Assembly: GCF_020037125.1 (NCBI RefSeq) | Contig: NZ_JAIQDG010000015.1 | Location: forward strand, 62,001 to 126,000 | Length of the DNA stretch: 64,000 bases | DNA from: Myxococcus sp. RHSTA-1-4 | GTDB taxonomy: Bacteria; Myxococcota; Myxococcia; Myxococcales; Myxococcaceae | Direction of reading: 5' to 3' | In this document: positions 43,573-51,774 of the stretch, piece by piece | How the letters are laid out: the number at the start of each line of letters is the position of its first letter | Position numbering within the stretch: the first letter of the stretch is position 1 | Program-made: the position numbers and the translations under genes | Notes under the pieces: model-generated | Databases searched by the model: none | Told to the model about the DNA's origin: nothing | Seen by the model: only the letters and a program-made list of their open reading frames with translations

Positions 43573-44898
43573 ATGGAAGGCCGCCTGCTGCTGAAGAACT
43601 GCGCCGTGTTCCGCGCGGATGGTCGGGTCCGCACCGGCATGGCCGTGGTGGTGGAGGGGAACACCATCCGCCGCGTGGCGCCGGATGCCCAGGTGCCCGT
43701 GTTGCCGGGTGACTGGGAGGTGGCGTGCCGGGGCCGGCTCGTCGCGCCGGGGCTGGTGGACTGCCACTCGCACCTCGTCAATGGCCAGCTACTGCCGCCC
43801 AGCGGGAACTTCCTCCTGCAGTCTCCACGCGAGCGGCTGGAACGGATGATGCGGGTGGCCCGGCTCCTGACCGACGAGGACGTGGAGGCCCTCACCCGCT
43901 TCGGCGCGGCCCGCGCCCTGCGCGACGGCGTCACCCTGGTGGTGGACCACCTGTCCTGCCAGGACGTGGCCGGCGGGCTCGCCGCCCAGGCCCGCGCCGC
44001 CGAGAGCGTGGGCCTGCGGCTGGTGGTCAGCCACTCCACCCACAGCCTGGACGGAGCCGCCCAGGCGGAGACGTGGCTGGAGGCCAACGCCGACTTCACC
44101 CGCCGCCACCGCGAGCACCCCCTGGTGCGCGGAGCGCTGGGCTTCCATGCCTCGTACACCTGCGACCACGCGCTGCTCACCCGGGTGTCCCGGCTGAGCC
44201 GGGAGCTGGACGCGCCCACCGTCTTCCACCTCGCGGAGAGCGAGGACGACCTCACCACCACCTACGCCCGTCACAACCAGCGCGTGGTGCCCCGGCTGGA
44301 CGCGCTGGGGCTGCTCGGCCCGCGTGCCATCGCCGGTTATGCGCGCGCGCTGGACAGCTCCGAGGCGGCGCGCCTGGAGGAGAGCGGCACCTTCGTCGCG
44401 CTCGCGGCCCGGGGCGTGCGCACGCTCGAGCGCGGCGTGGACCCCATGGAGGCCGTGCTGTCCCGCATCCATCTGCTGGGCCTGGGCACGGGCGGCCACG
44501 GGACGCTCCAGGACGAGCTGCTCGCCGCGACGGTGGGCGTGCTGCGCATCTCCCGCGCCGGCCGCCTGCCGGACGTGGACGGCACCCTGGCCCATCTGCT
44601 CATCAACGGCCCGGCGGAGCTGTGCACCCGGCTGTTCGGCCTGCCCTCGGGCAACGTGGAGGAGGGCAGCATCGCGGACCTCGTCGTCTACGACACCGTG
44701 CCCCCGGCGGACCCGGAGACGGGCTACTCGCCGCACCTGCTCGGGCAGCTCTCCCGCTCGCCGGTGTCATGGACGGTGGTCAACGGCCGCGTCTGCGTGC
44801 GCGAGGGGCAGTTGCTGGGCCAGGACTACGTGGAGCTGTCCCGCGCCGCGACGGATGCGCTCCACCGCGTGTGGACCCGCGCACGGCTGGGGAGCTGA
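43573..44898 (+). CDS. Amidohydrolase-superfamily protein (SsnA/cytosine-deaminase-like) lacking two metal-site residues
   Basis: 441 residues from ATG 43573. The N- and C-terminal beta-sandwich and central barrel are recognisable: APGLVDCHSHL (His65, His67), GFHASYTCDHALL, VFHLAES (His219) and the C-terminal GSIADLVVYDTVPP. The fourth-ligand His, normally in a GH-C/A block, is Tyr256 (AIAGYARAL), and the essential Asp of the GTDG block is Gly307 (GLGTGGHG). The VAHNPRSN block usual in SsnA relatives reads VALAARGVRTLE. It therefore looks like an SsnA-type amidohydrolase whose metal centre has decayed or been rebuilt. It overlaps no neighbour, and the next gene starts 11 bp after its stop. 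Confidence 0.82.
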   Translation: MEGRLLLKNCAVFRADGRVRTGMAVVVEGNTIRRVAPDAQVPVLPGDWEVACRGRLVAPGLVDCHSHLVNGQLLPPSGNFLLQSPRERLERMMRVARLLTDEDVEALTRFGAARALRDGVTLVVDHLSCQDVAGGLAAQARAAESVGLRLVVSHSTHSLDGAAQAETWLEANADFTRRHREHPLVRGALGFHASYTCDHALLTRVSRLSRELDAPTVFHLAESEDDLTTTYARHNQRVVPRLDALGLLGPRAIAGYARALDSSEAARLEESGTFVALAARGVRTLERGVDPMEAVLSRIHLLGLGTGGHGTLQDELLAATVGVLRISRAGRLPDVDGTLAHLLINGPAELCTRLFGLPSGNVEEGSIADLVVYDTVPPADPETGYSPHLLGQLSRSPVSWTVVNGRVCVREGQLLGQDYVELSRAATDALHRVWTRARLGS

Positions 44899-44908
44899 GG
44901 GACGACAC

Positions 44909-45895
44909 GTGGCCGCCCTGCCTTCCTCCCTGGTGGACCTCCTGCGCGCCTCGCGTGAGCGGCGTGGTCCCCTGCTGTCGGATGCCCGCACCACCGCCTT
45001 CCGCGTGCTCAACGGCGAGGCGGACGGCGTGCCGGAAGTGACGGCGGATGCCTTCGGCGGGCTATACGTCATCAGCCTGTACCGCGACCTCACCCCCGCC
45101 GAGGAGGCGACGCTCCTGGACGCCGCGGTGGCCGCATGGGCGCCGCGGAGCCTCTACCTCAAGCGCCGCCCCCGTGAGGCGCGCGTGCTGGCCAACGTGG
45201 CGAAGGAGGCGCTCGCGCCGGAGACCGCCGCCCGGGGCGAGCCGGTGGAGTCCCTCACCGCCCTGGAGAATGGCCTGTCGTTCCTCATCCGCCCCGGGCA
45301 GGGGCTGTCGGTGGGCCTCTACCTGGACATGCGCGACACCCGCGTGTGGCTGAAGGACGAGGTGCGCGGCCGCACCGTGCTCAACCTCTTCGCCTACACC
45401 TGCGCCTTCGGCGTGGTGGCCACCGCGGGGGGCGCGAAGCGGGCGCTCAACATCGACGCCAGCCGCCGGGTGCTGGACTGGGGCGAGGAGAACGCGCGCC
45501 TCAACGGCCAGTCCGTGGACCGCTACGACTACGTGGCCGGGGACGTGTTCGACTGGCTCAAGCGCCTGGCGAAGAAGGGCGAGGCGTTCGACGTCGTCGT
45601 GGCGGACCCGCCGTCCTTCTCCACCACCCGCACCGCGCGCTTCTCCGCCGCCCGCGACTACGCGAAGCTGGCCGAGGCCGCCGCGCGCGTGGTGGCCCCC
45701 GGTGGCCGGCTGGTGGCCTGCTGCAACCACGCGGGCCTGCCCTCCCGCCGCTTCGAGGCGATGGTGGCCGAGGGCCTCGCCCTCGCCGGCCGGCAGGGGA
45801 GGGCGGTGCGCTCGCTCGGCCCCTCGCCGCTCGACTTCCCGTCCCCCCCCGGACAGGAGCCGGCCCTCAAGGTGCACGTGGTCGAACTTCGTTAG
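44909..45895 (+). CDS. Class I SAM-dependent RNA methyltransferase (RlmI-like)
   Basis: 328 residues from GTG 44909, with GAGG upstream. The N-terminal ~100 residues resemble the PUA/EEHEE region of RlmI-type enzymes (DGVPEVTADAFGGLYVISLY). The methyltransferase core has VLNLFAYTCAFGVVA, NIDASRRVLDWGEENARLNG, and the catalytic-loop motif DVVVADPPSFS. RlmI methylates cytosine in 23S rRNA. The exact target here is inferred. The gene follows the degenerate amidohydrolase closely and precedes the Ser/Thr kinase by 37 bp on the same strand. Confidence 0.85.
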   Translation: MAALPSSLVDLLRASRERRGPLLSDARTTAFRVLNGEADGVPEVTADAFGGLYVISLYRDLTPAEEATLLDAAVAAWAPRSLYLKRRPREARVLANVAKEALAPETAARGEPVESLTALENGLSFLIRPGQGLSVGLYLDMRDTRVWLKDEVRGRTVLNLFAYTCAFGVVATAGGAKRALNIDASRRVLDWGEENARLNGQSVDRYDYVAGDVFDWLKRLAKKGEAFDVVVADPPSFSTTRTARFSAARDYAKLAEAAARVVAPGGRLVACCNHAGLPSRRFEAMVAEGLALAGRQGRAVRSLGPSPLDFPSPPGQEPALKVHVVELR

Positions 45896-45932
45896 CGTGG
45901 CCGACCCCGGCACGGGTAAGGTCTCCAGGGCC

Positions 45933-47180
45933 ATGGCTCCCGCAGCTCAGCAGCGCGACACCGCCCGCTTCGGCAAGTACCGGCTCATCGACCGCATCGC
46001 CGTGGGCGGCATGGCGGAGATATTCCTCGCCCACCAGCAGCACGAGGACGGCCGCGAGTCGCCGGTTGTCATCAAGCGCATCCGCCCTCACCTGTCCAAG
46101 CACGCGGCCTTCGTGAAGATGTTCCTCAACGAGGCCCGGCTCGCCGCCCAGCTCAACCACCCCAACGTCGTGCAGATTCACGACCTGGGAAAGATTGCCG
46201 AGAGCTACTTCATCGCCATGGAGTACGTGGCGGGGCGGGACATGCGCCGCGTGGTGCCCAAGGCGGAGGCGCTCGGGATTCCCTTCCCGCTGGTGTACGC
46301 GGTGAAGATTGCCTCCTGCGTCTGCGCGGGGCTGCACCACGCGCACACCAAGGTGGACCTGTACGGAAACCCGCTCAACATCGTCCACCGCGACGTGTCG
46401 CCGGAGAACGTCATCGTCGCCTTCGACGGCTCGGTGAAGATTCTCGACTTCGGCATCGCCAAGGCCGCCAACCAGGTGGGCCAGACGCGCACCGGGGAAA
46501 TCAAGGGCAAGCTCAGCTACATGAGCCCGGAGCAGTGCCTGGGCAAGCCGCTGGACTGCCGCAGCGACATCTTCTCCCTGGGCGCGGTGCTCTACGAGTG
46601 GCTCACCGGCTTCAAGCTCTTCACCGGCGAGTCCGAGGTGGCGGTGATGCGCAGCATCACCGAGGGGAAGATCTACGCGCCCTCGTACTTCCGGGAGGAC
46701 CTGCCGGAGCGGCTCGAGGTCATCCTGATGAAGGCCCTGGAGCGGGACAGGGACAAGCGCTACCAGACGGCCGCGCAGATGCAGAAGGACCTGGACGCCT
46801 TCCTGGACGCGTACGACTTCACGCCCACGTCGCTGCACCTGTCCAACTTCCTCAAGCAGCTCTTCGAGGAGGAATTGCAGGCGGAGCAGCGGCGCATGGC
46901 GGTGCGTGCCGCGTCCGCGCCCACGTCGGAGGAGGCGCTGGAGCTGTCCGAGGTCGTCGCCGCGCTCGACACCGAGCGGGGCATCCCCGCGCCGCCGCCC
47001 GTCGCGCCCCAGGCGGCGCCCCCGGAGGCCACGGCCGGCGAGCGCACCGAGCCGCGCATGGTGGCCGTGCCGCTCAGCCCGGCCGCGTACGATGCGCTGC
47101 AGGCGATGGCCCGCCGCAATGACATCTCCCCGGGCCGGCTGGTGGCGGAAATGCTCGAGGCCTGGCTGAAGTACCGCTGA
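45933..47180 (+). CDS. pkn14: Soluble Ser/Thr protein kinase, probable Pkn14 (MrpC kinase)
   Basis: 415 residues, no membrane segment. The kinase domain spans ~15-300: glycine loop AVGGMAEIF, Lys48 in VVIKRI, catalytic HRDVSPEN (Asp154), DFG (172-174), and SYMSPEQ. After a Pro/Ala-rich linker, the last ~40 residues read VPLSPAAYDALQAMARRND then SPGRLVAEMLEAWL, a strand-helix-helix pattern like ribbon-helix-helix domains. Gene order between this kinase and mrpABC agrees with my recollection of the M. xanthus chromosome, where pkn14 lies a few genes from mrpC. Pkn14 is a cytosolic kinase that phosphorylates MrpC during vegetative growth and dampens its DNA binding. The identity rests on order, solubility and size, not on an alignment. 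Confidence 0.8.
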   Translation: MAPAAQQRDTARFGKYRLIDRIAVGGMAEIFLAHQQHEDGRESPVVIKRIRPHLSKHAAFVKMFLNEARLAAQLNHPNVVQIHDLGKIAESYFIAMEYVAGRDMRRVVPKAEALGIPFPLVYAVKIASCVCAGLHHAHTKVDLYGNPLNIVHRDVSPENVIVAFDGSVKILDFGIAKAANQVGQTRTGEIKGKLSYMSPEQCLGKPLDCRSDIFSLGAVLYEWLTGFKLFTGESEVAVMRSITEGKIYAPSYFREDLPERLEVILMKALERDRDKRYQTAAQMQKDLDAFLDAYDFTPTSLHLSNFLKQLFEEELQAEQRRMAVRAASAPTSEEALELSEVVAALDTERGIPAPPPVAPQAAPPEATAGERTEPRMVAVPLSPAAYDALQAMARRNDISPGRLVAEMLEAWLKYR

Positions 47181-47181
47181 C

Positions 47182-47979
47182 ATGCCGCGACTGAAGCTGA
47201 CGCTCGAATACGAGGGGACGCGCTACGTGGGCTGGCAGGTGCAGCCCAACGGCCCGTCCATCCAGGCGGCGCTGGAGGACGGGCTGGCCCGGCTGCTGGG
47301 CGAGCGGGTTTCGGTGGCCTCCGCGGGGCGCACCGATGCGGGCGTCCATGCCACCGGACAGGTGGCCTGCTTCGACACCTCGCGGGTGCTGCCCATGAAG
47401 GCGTACCTCATGGGCCTCAACGGCATGCTGCCGGAGGACCTCGCGGTGGTGGACGCGGTGGAGGTTTCGGCGGACTTCGACCCGCGCCGCTGGTCCCGGG
47501 GCAAGCGCTACCGGTACCGGCTGAGCAACCGCCGCACGCGCTCGCCGCTGCGCCGGACGACACACTGGGAAGTGTTCGCCCCCCTGGACGTGGACGCCAT
47601 GCGGCGGGCGGCGGCGCACCTGCTGGGGCGGCATGACTACTCCGCCTTCCGGGCGTCGGACTGCCAGGCGAAGCACGCGGTGCGCGAGGTGCGCCGGCTG
47701 GCGGTGGAGGGCGAGGCGGGGGACGCGGTGTCCTTCGTGGTGGAGGGCACGGCGTTCCTGAAGCACATGGTGCGCAACCTGGTGGGGACGCTGGTGGAGG
47801 TGGGGAAGGGGCGCAGGCCAGAGGCGTGGGTGGCGGAGGTGCTGGCCTCGCGGGACAGGAAGCGGGCCGGGCCCACCGCGCCCCCACAGGGGCTGGTGCT
47901 GGAGGAGGTCTTCTACGGGGAAGGGCCGCCCCCTCGCGCGCCAGGGGGCGCGCCGGACGCGGAGGAGGAAGAGACCTGA
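47182..47979 (+). CDS. truA: tRNA pseudouridine(38-40) synthase TruA
   Basis: 265 residues. The catalytic Asp52 lies in SAGRTDAGVHATGQV, and the domain continues with RYRYRLSNRR, DYSAFRASDC and FLKHMVRNLVGTLVEVGKGR, all TruA hallmarks. It isomerises uridines 38-40 in tRNA anticodon arms. A ~20-residue acidic tail (GGAPDAEEEET) extends beyond the conserved core. The start is one base after the kinase stop, so the two are cotranscribed. Confidence 0.95.
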   Translation: MPRLKLTLEYEGTRYVGWQVQPNGPSIQAALEDGLARLLGERVSVASAGRTDAGVHATGQVACFDTSRVLPMKAYLMGLNGMLPEDLAVVDAVEVSADFDPRRWSRGKRYRYRLSNRRTRSPLRRTTHWEVFAPLDVDAMRRAAAHLLGRHDYSAFRASDCQAKHAVREVRRLAVEGEAGDAVSFVVEGTAFLKHMVRNLVGTLVEVGKGRRPEAWVAEVLASRDRKRAGPTAPPQGLVLEEVFYGEGPPPRAPGGAPDAEEEET

Positions 47980-48000
47980 AGTGAGGTAGGCTCGCCCGCC

Positions 48001-48627
48001 GTGAGCTCCAAGACGAGTGCCCTCGAGCCGCTGCGCGTCCGCATCCGCCGCTTCCAGTTCGTCATGGGACTGGGGTTCGTCGCGCTTATCGGAGGCTCGT
48101 TCATCGGCGGGTCGCTGCGAATGCGCCTGAGCGTGCGGCTGAGCGCGCTGCCCTTCGAGGTGTTGGCGGTGGTGCTGGATTCGGCAATCGTCAACTTCTG
48201 GCTGCTCGCGGCGCTGCCGCTCATCTGTCACGGCGCCGCGCGGGTGGTGGAGCTGCGGCCCTGGTCCACGGCGCTGGGGGCGGCCATGACGGGCTCGGCG
48301 TTCCTCCTGGCCATCAGCACCGTCCAGAGCGGACTGGCTGGCCTGTGGCCGGGTGGGCTGCGGCCGGTGCTGAACGTGGTGGCCTTCGTCGTGGGCGTGG
48401 TGCTCAGCGCCCGGGCGGTGACGCTGGGCCGGGCCGCGGCGGCGCGGCAGGTCGACAAGGCCCGGGAGAAGGCGCAGGATCGCAAGTCGGAGTACGACGA
48501 GTTCCTCCGCGCCGCGGAGGCCGGCGGGGCCCGTCTGGAGCAGCGTGAGGCCGCGGCCCAGTCCCAGGCTTCCGGGCCGGAGTCCTCTCCGAGCGCCCCG
48601 GACACGGGCAAGAACACGGCTGCCTGA
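48001..48627 (+). CDS. Conserved membrane protein of unknown function
   Basis: 208 residues from GTG 48001. Four hydrophobic helices are seen: FVMGLGFVALIGGSFIGGS, AVVLDSAIVNFWLLAALPLI, TALGAAMTGSAFLLAIST and VLNVVAFVVGVVLSA. A cytosolic, charged, helical C-terminal tail (QVDKAREKAQDRKSEYDEFL) follows and ends in a Ser/Pro-rich stretch. I do not recognise the family. It lies 21 bp after truA on the same strand and may share its transcript. Confidence 0.6.
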   Translation: MSSKTSALEPLRVRIRRFQFVMGLGFVALIGGSFIGGSLRMRLSVRLSALPFEVLAVVLDSAIVNFWLLAALPLICHGAARVVELRPWSTALGAAMTGSAFLLAISTVQSGLAGLWPGGLRPVLNVVAFVVGVVLSARAVTLGRAAAARQVDKAREKAQDRKSEYDEFLRAAEAGGARLEQREAAAQSQASGPESSPSAPDTGKNTAA

Positions 48628-48791
48628 GCCGGCGAGGTCCGGCTTCGCGTCTCGTCGTACGCCAGGCCCGTCTCACGGGAAGTGGCTTTCGTTCGCTTTC
48701 TCGCAGCGCGCCAGCCCCCTGGGCTCGTTCCGATATCCTCCGGCTTCGCGGACGTTCCATGGCTCATCGCTGGACGAGAAGAGAGGAAGCG

Positions 48792-50477
48792 ATGATGCGC
48801 CGCTCTCTGGCCTGTCTCGTTGTGCTTGCCGCCGGCTGCGCGAGGAACGCGCGCCCCACGGAGGCGTCGCCCGCCGCGCCGGCCGAGCGGAAGGTCGAGC
48901 GGGTCGCCCCCCGCTACGAGCACATCTTCATGTTGCCCGTTGAACGGGCGCTCGCGGAGACCACGAAGCTCCTGCAGGAGAACGGCTGGGTGCTCAAGCC
49001 CATGGAGGACCCGAAGTACCTCCTGACCGAGTGGAGGTCGATATCGCCGGAGTGGGCGAGGTCATCCTGGGGGTGGAAGAGCGACGGCGACCATGTGCGC
49101 TACCTGGTCGCGGGCGAACCACTGGCCGAGCGGCAGTCCGTGGTGCGCATCTTCCGGATGAGGCGGACCTCCTTCGCCAACGATGCGGAGATTCGGTACG
49201 ACGGACAGACCGGCGAGCTGATCTGGAAGCACCTGGAGACGCAGCAGCTCGAGCAGAGTCTCCGGCAGAAGGGGCGGCCCGTGACGCTCGCCACCCGGGA
49301 GGAGGACACCGCTCCGTGGGTGGAGCTGGAGGGCATGGTGCACGGGGAGCGGGACCTGGAGCTGGAGCACCAGCTCACGCTGCGGCTGGAGTCGCGTCCG
49401 TCGCTGGAGACGCTCACCGGCACCCTGCGCCTGACGCGCGATGACACCTTCGCGAGGGACCCGTCCTTCTACCTCAAGCGCTGGCGGCAGGAGGTGCAGG
49501 AGCCCTGTGAGCGGAAGGTCTCTGGCTTCCAGCCGCTGCTGCGCCCCGGGTTGATGGTGCTCATCGGCGAGCAGCTCGGCACCTGGGAGGTTCCCACCAC
49601 CGTGGGGGACATGGCCTGCGAGGCCGCCGGGACGGGGATGGGCGTCACCGTGGGACTCGCCATCTCCCACAAGGAGCAGGAGCGCATCGACCGCTACCTG
49701 GCGAGCGCGGGAGCCCCGCCGGACCAGGACGCGCTGCTGAGTGGCGACTTCTGGCGCAAGCTGGAGCAGGACGGACGCGGGAGCCGGGCGGTGATGGACC
49801 TCATCGACCGGCTGCGGGCGCTGCGTGCCGCCGGGCGCAAGGTGTCCGTGGTGGCCATCGACACGGACACGAACCATGGCAGCGCACGCGACGCCCGCAT
49901 GGCGCGCTTCGTGCTCAACGCGCGCTCGGCGCGGCCCAACGACGTCTTCCTCGTGCTCGCCGGCAACGCGCACACGCGGCTGGTGGCCGAGGCCGCGTGG
50001 AGCGAGGACTTCGTCCCCATGTCGAAGCACCTGGTGGAGGCGCACCCGGGCCTGAAGGTCCTGGAGGTGGGCTATGCCACGGGCCGGCGGTGGGGCTGCG
50101 ACCTGGACGCGAAGGGGGAGCTGGAGTGCGACGTCATGGGCATCACCCCGGGCCCGAGGGTGGAGCTGGCGCCGACGGCCCCGGTTCCCGCCGTCCGCAT
50201 GCTGCCGGAGCTGGATGCCGACGGGGGCTTCCACGGCTTCCTGGACGTGGGGGCGCTGAATGCGTCGCTGCCCGCCATCGCCCTGCGCGGGCACGAGCCG
50301 CCCTCGCGCCCCGCCGGGCCTCCCGGGAAGCCGGGTCCGGGCCCGGCGCAGGTGGTGTTCAAGATTGCCACCCCGGACTCCGGCCGGCCTCCTGGGACGC
50401 GGGGACCTCCGGACTCCGCGGGGGACACGCCGTCTGGGAAGGAGTCGGAGCCCCCGGCAGCCCCGGCGCCGCCCTGA
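48792..50477 (+). CDS. Lipoprotein with a possible TraB/Tiki (ChaN-like) domain
   Basis: 561 residues from ATG 48792, directly after AGAGGAAGCG. Lipobox CLVVLAAGC gives an acylated Cys ~18 and an envelope location. Residues ~35-200 are a mixed domain (HIFMLPVERALAETTKLLQENGW) like those of outer-membrane assembly lipoproteins. Residues ~280-430 contain GVTVGLAISHKEQERIDRYL, VMDLIDRLRALRAAGRKVSVVAIDTD and DVFLVLAGNAHTRL, which recall the TraB/PrgY/ChaN (Tiki) fold with its conserved Glu/His positions, though the first catalytic block is weak. The C-terminal 60 residues are Pro/Gly-rich. The domain call is tentative. Confidence 0.6.
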   Translation: MMRRSLACLVVLAAGCARNARPTEASPAAPAERKVERVAPRYEHIFMLPVERALAETTKLLQENGWVLKPMEDPKYLLTEWRSISPEWARSSWGWKSDGDHVRYLVAGEPLAERQSVVRIFRMRRTSFANDAEIRYDGQTGELIWKHLETQQLEQSLRQKGRPVTLATREEDTAPWVELEGMVHGERDLELEHQLTLRLESRPSLETLTGTLRLTRDDTFARDPSFYLKRWRQEVQEPCERKVSGFQPLLRPGLMVLIGEQLGTWEVPTTVGDMACEAAGTGMGVTVGLAISHKEQERIDRYLASAGAPPDQDALLSGDFWRKLEQDGRGSRAVMDLIDRLRALRAAGRKVSVVAIDTDTNHGSARDARMARFVLNARSARPNDVFLVLAGNAHTRLVAEAAWSEDFVPMSKHLVEAHPGLKVLEVGYATGRRWGCDLDAKGELECDVMGITPGPRVELAPTAPVPAVRMLPELDADGGFHGFLDVGALNASLPAIALRGHEPPSRPAGPPGKPGPGPAQVVFKIATPDSGRPPGTRGPPDSAGDTPSGKESEPPAAPAPP

Positions 50478-50495
50478 GCCCGGGGCCGGTTCCGC

Positions 50496-50684
50496 TCAGG
50501 CGCTGGCGGTTCCCAAGGCGGCGGGGGCCTCTTCCTGCGAGGGCGTGTGGCTCTCGGCGGCGTCCGTCTGGGCGATGCGCTCGTCCAGCTCCGCCGCGAG
50601 CCGCTCGAAGGCTTCCTTCTTGCGGAACTCGACGGGGAAGGCCGCCTCGAGGGCATGCACCGCGCCCAGTGTCAGCCCCGCCAC
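50496..50684 (-). CDS. Small conserved-looking protein downstream of argC
   Basis: 62 residues from GTG 50684, 22 bp after the argC stop on the same strand. The product starts with a short hydrophobic helix (AGLTLGAVHALEAAFPVEF), continues into a charged helix (RKKEAFERLAAELDERIAQ) and ends in a Glu/Ala-rich tail. Codon use (nearly all third positions G/C) and composition match real genes here. The frame remains open upstream into argC without another start. I do not recognise it. It may be the last gene of the arginine operon. Confidence 0.45.
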   Translation of the reverse strand: MAGLTLGAVHALEAAFPVEFRKKEAFERLAAELDERIAQTDAAESHTPSQEEAPAALGTASA

Positions 50685-50706
50685 CAGGGCCCACCTGGGG
50701 CCCGCG

Positions 50707-51774
50707 CTACGGGTAGCAGGCCGCCTGGCGCAGGGCGGTGTCCTCGGGCAGGCCGAGGGCCACGTTGAAGTTCTGCACGGCCTGGCCGGCCATGCCCTTC
50801 ACCAGGTTGTCCAGCGCGGCCATGACGGCCACCGAGCGGCCCTTGGTGGCGACGGAGATGTCACAGAAGTTGCTGCCCGCCACCGCGGCGATGCGCGGCG
50901 TGCCCTCGACGATGCGGACGAACTTCGAGCCCTCGTAGTAGCGGCGGTACTTCTCCGTCAGCGACGCCGTCACCACCGCGCCGCCGTGCTCCGGCCACTC
51001 GAACTGCACGGTGGCGAAGATGCCGCGCACCATGGGCGCCGAGTGCGGCACGAAGGCCAGCCGGTGCCGCTGCGCGCCGTGCGCCACCAGCATGACCTCC
51101 ACCTCGGCCTCGTGCTGGTGCTCCAGCGGCTTGTACGCCCGGAAGTCATGCGCGCGCGTGGGGTGGTGCGTGCCCTCGCCCGGCAGCGAGCCGGAGCCGG
51201 ACGAGCCCGTCACGCCCGTCACCGCCAGCAGCCCCAGCCCCGGCGTGGAGGCGATGGGCAAGAGCGCGAGCTGCACCGCGGTGGCGAAGCACCCCGGGTT
51301 GGCGATGCGCTTCGCCTTCGCGACGGCGTCGCGCTTCCACTCGGTGAGGCCGTAGGTGAAGGTGCCCAGCAGCTCCGGGGAGGGGTGGGGCCGGCCGTAG
51401 GCGCCCGCGTAGCGGCCCGGGTGGTCCAGCCGGAAGTCGGAGGACAGGTCCACCAGCAGCATGCGCTCGGCGATGCCGGCCTCCGCCCACTTCTTCTCCA
51501 GGCTGGAGAATTGCGCGGCCAGCTCGCCGTGCCCCAGCGCGCTGAACACCACCGGCTGCTCCGAGTCCGCCAGCCAGCGCCAGTCCGGCTCCGCCTCGAA
51601 GCGGCCCTCCACCAGCCCGCGCAGGTGCGGGTGCACCTTGTGGATGGGCGCGCCCGCGTGGTGCCGTGACACCACGCGGATGTTCCCCACGGCCGGGTGG
51701 CCGGAGAGGATGCGCAGCAGCTCGCCTCCGCCGAAACCGGAGGCTCCCAGGATGTAGATGTTCGCCCGCGTCAT
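50707..51774 (-). CDS. argC: N-acyl-gamma-glutamyl-phosphate reductase ArgC
   Basis: 355 residues. The NADP-binding N-terminus is IYILGASGFGGGELLRIL. The catalytic Cys162 lies in IANPGCFATAVQLALLP, and GSSGSG and HSAPMVRGIFATV blocks complete the ArgC pattern. It reduces N-acyl-glutamyl phosphate to the semialdehyde, step three of arginine synthesis. It overlaps the upstream P-loop gene by 4 bp (ATGA), so its translation is coupled to that gene. Confidence 0.95.
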   Translation of the reverse strand: MTRANIYILGASGFGGGELLRILSGHPAVGNIRVVSRHHAGAPIHKVHPHLRGLVEGRFEAEPDWRWLADSEQPVVFSALGHGELAAQFSSLEKKWAEAGIAERMLLVDLSSDFRLDHPGRYAGAYGRPHPSPELLGTFTYGLTEWKRDAVAKAKRIANPGCFATAVQLALLPIASTPGLGLLAVTGVTGSSGSGSLPGEGTHHPTRAHDFRAYKPLEHQHEAEVEVMLVAHGAQRHRLAFVPHSAPMVRGIFATVQFEWPEHGGAVVTASLTEKYRRYYEGSKFVRIVEGTPRIAAVAGSNFCDISVATKGRSVAVMAALDNLVKGMAGQAVQNFNVALGLPEDTALRQAACYP

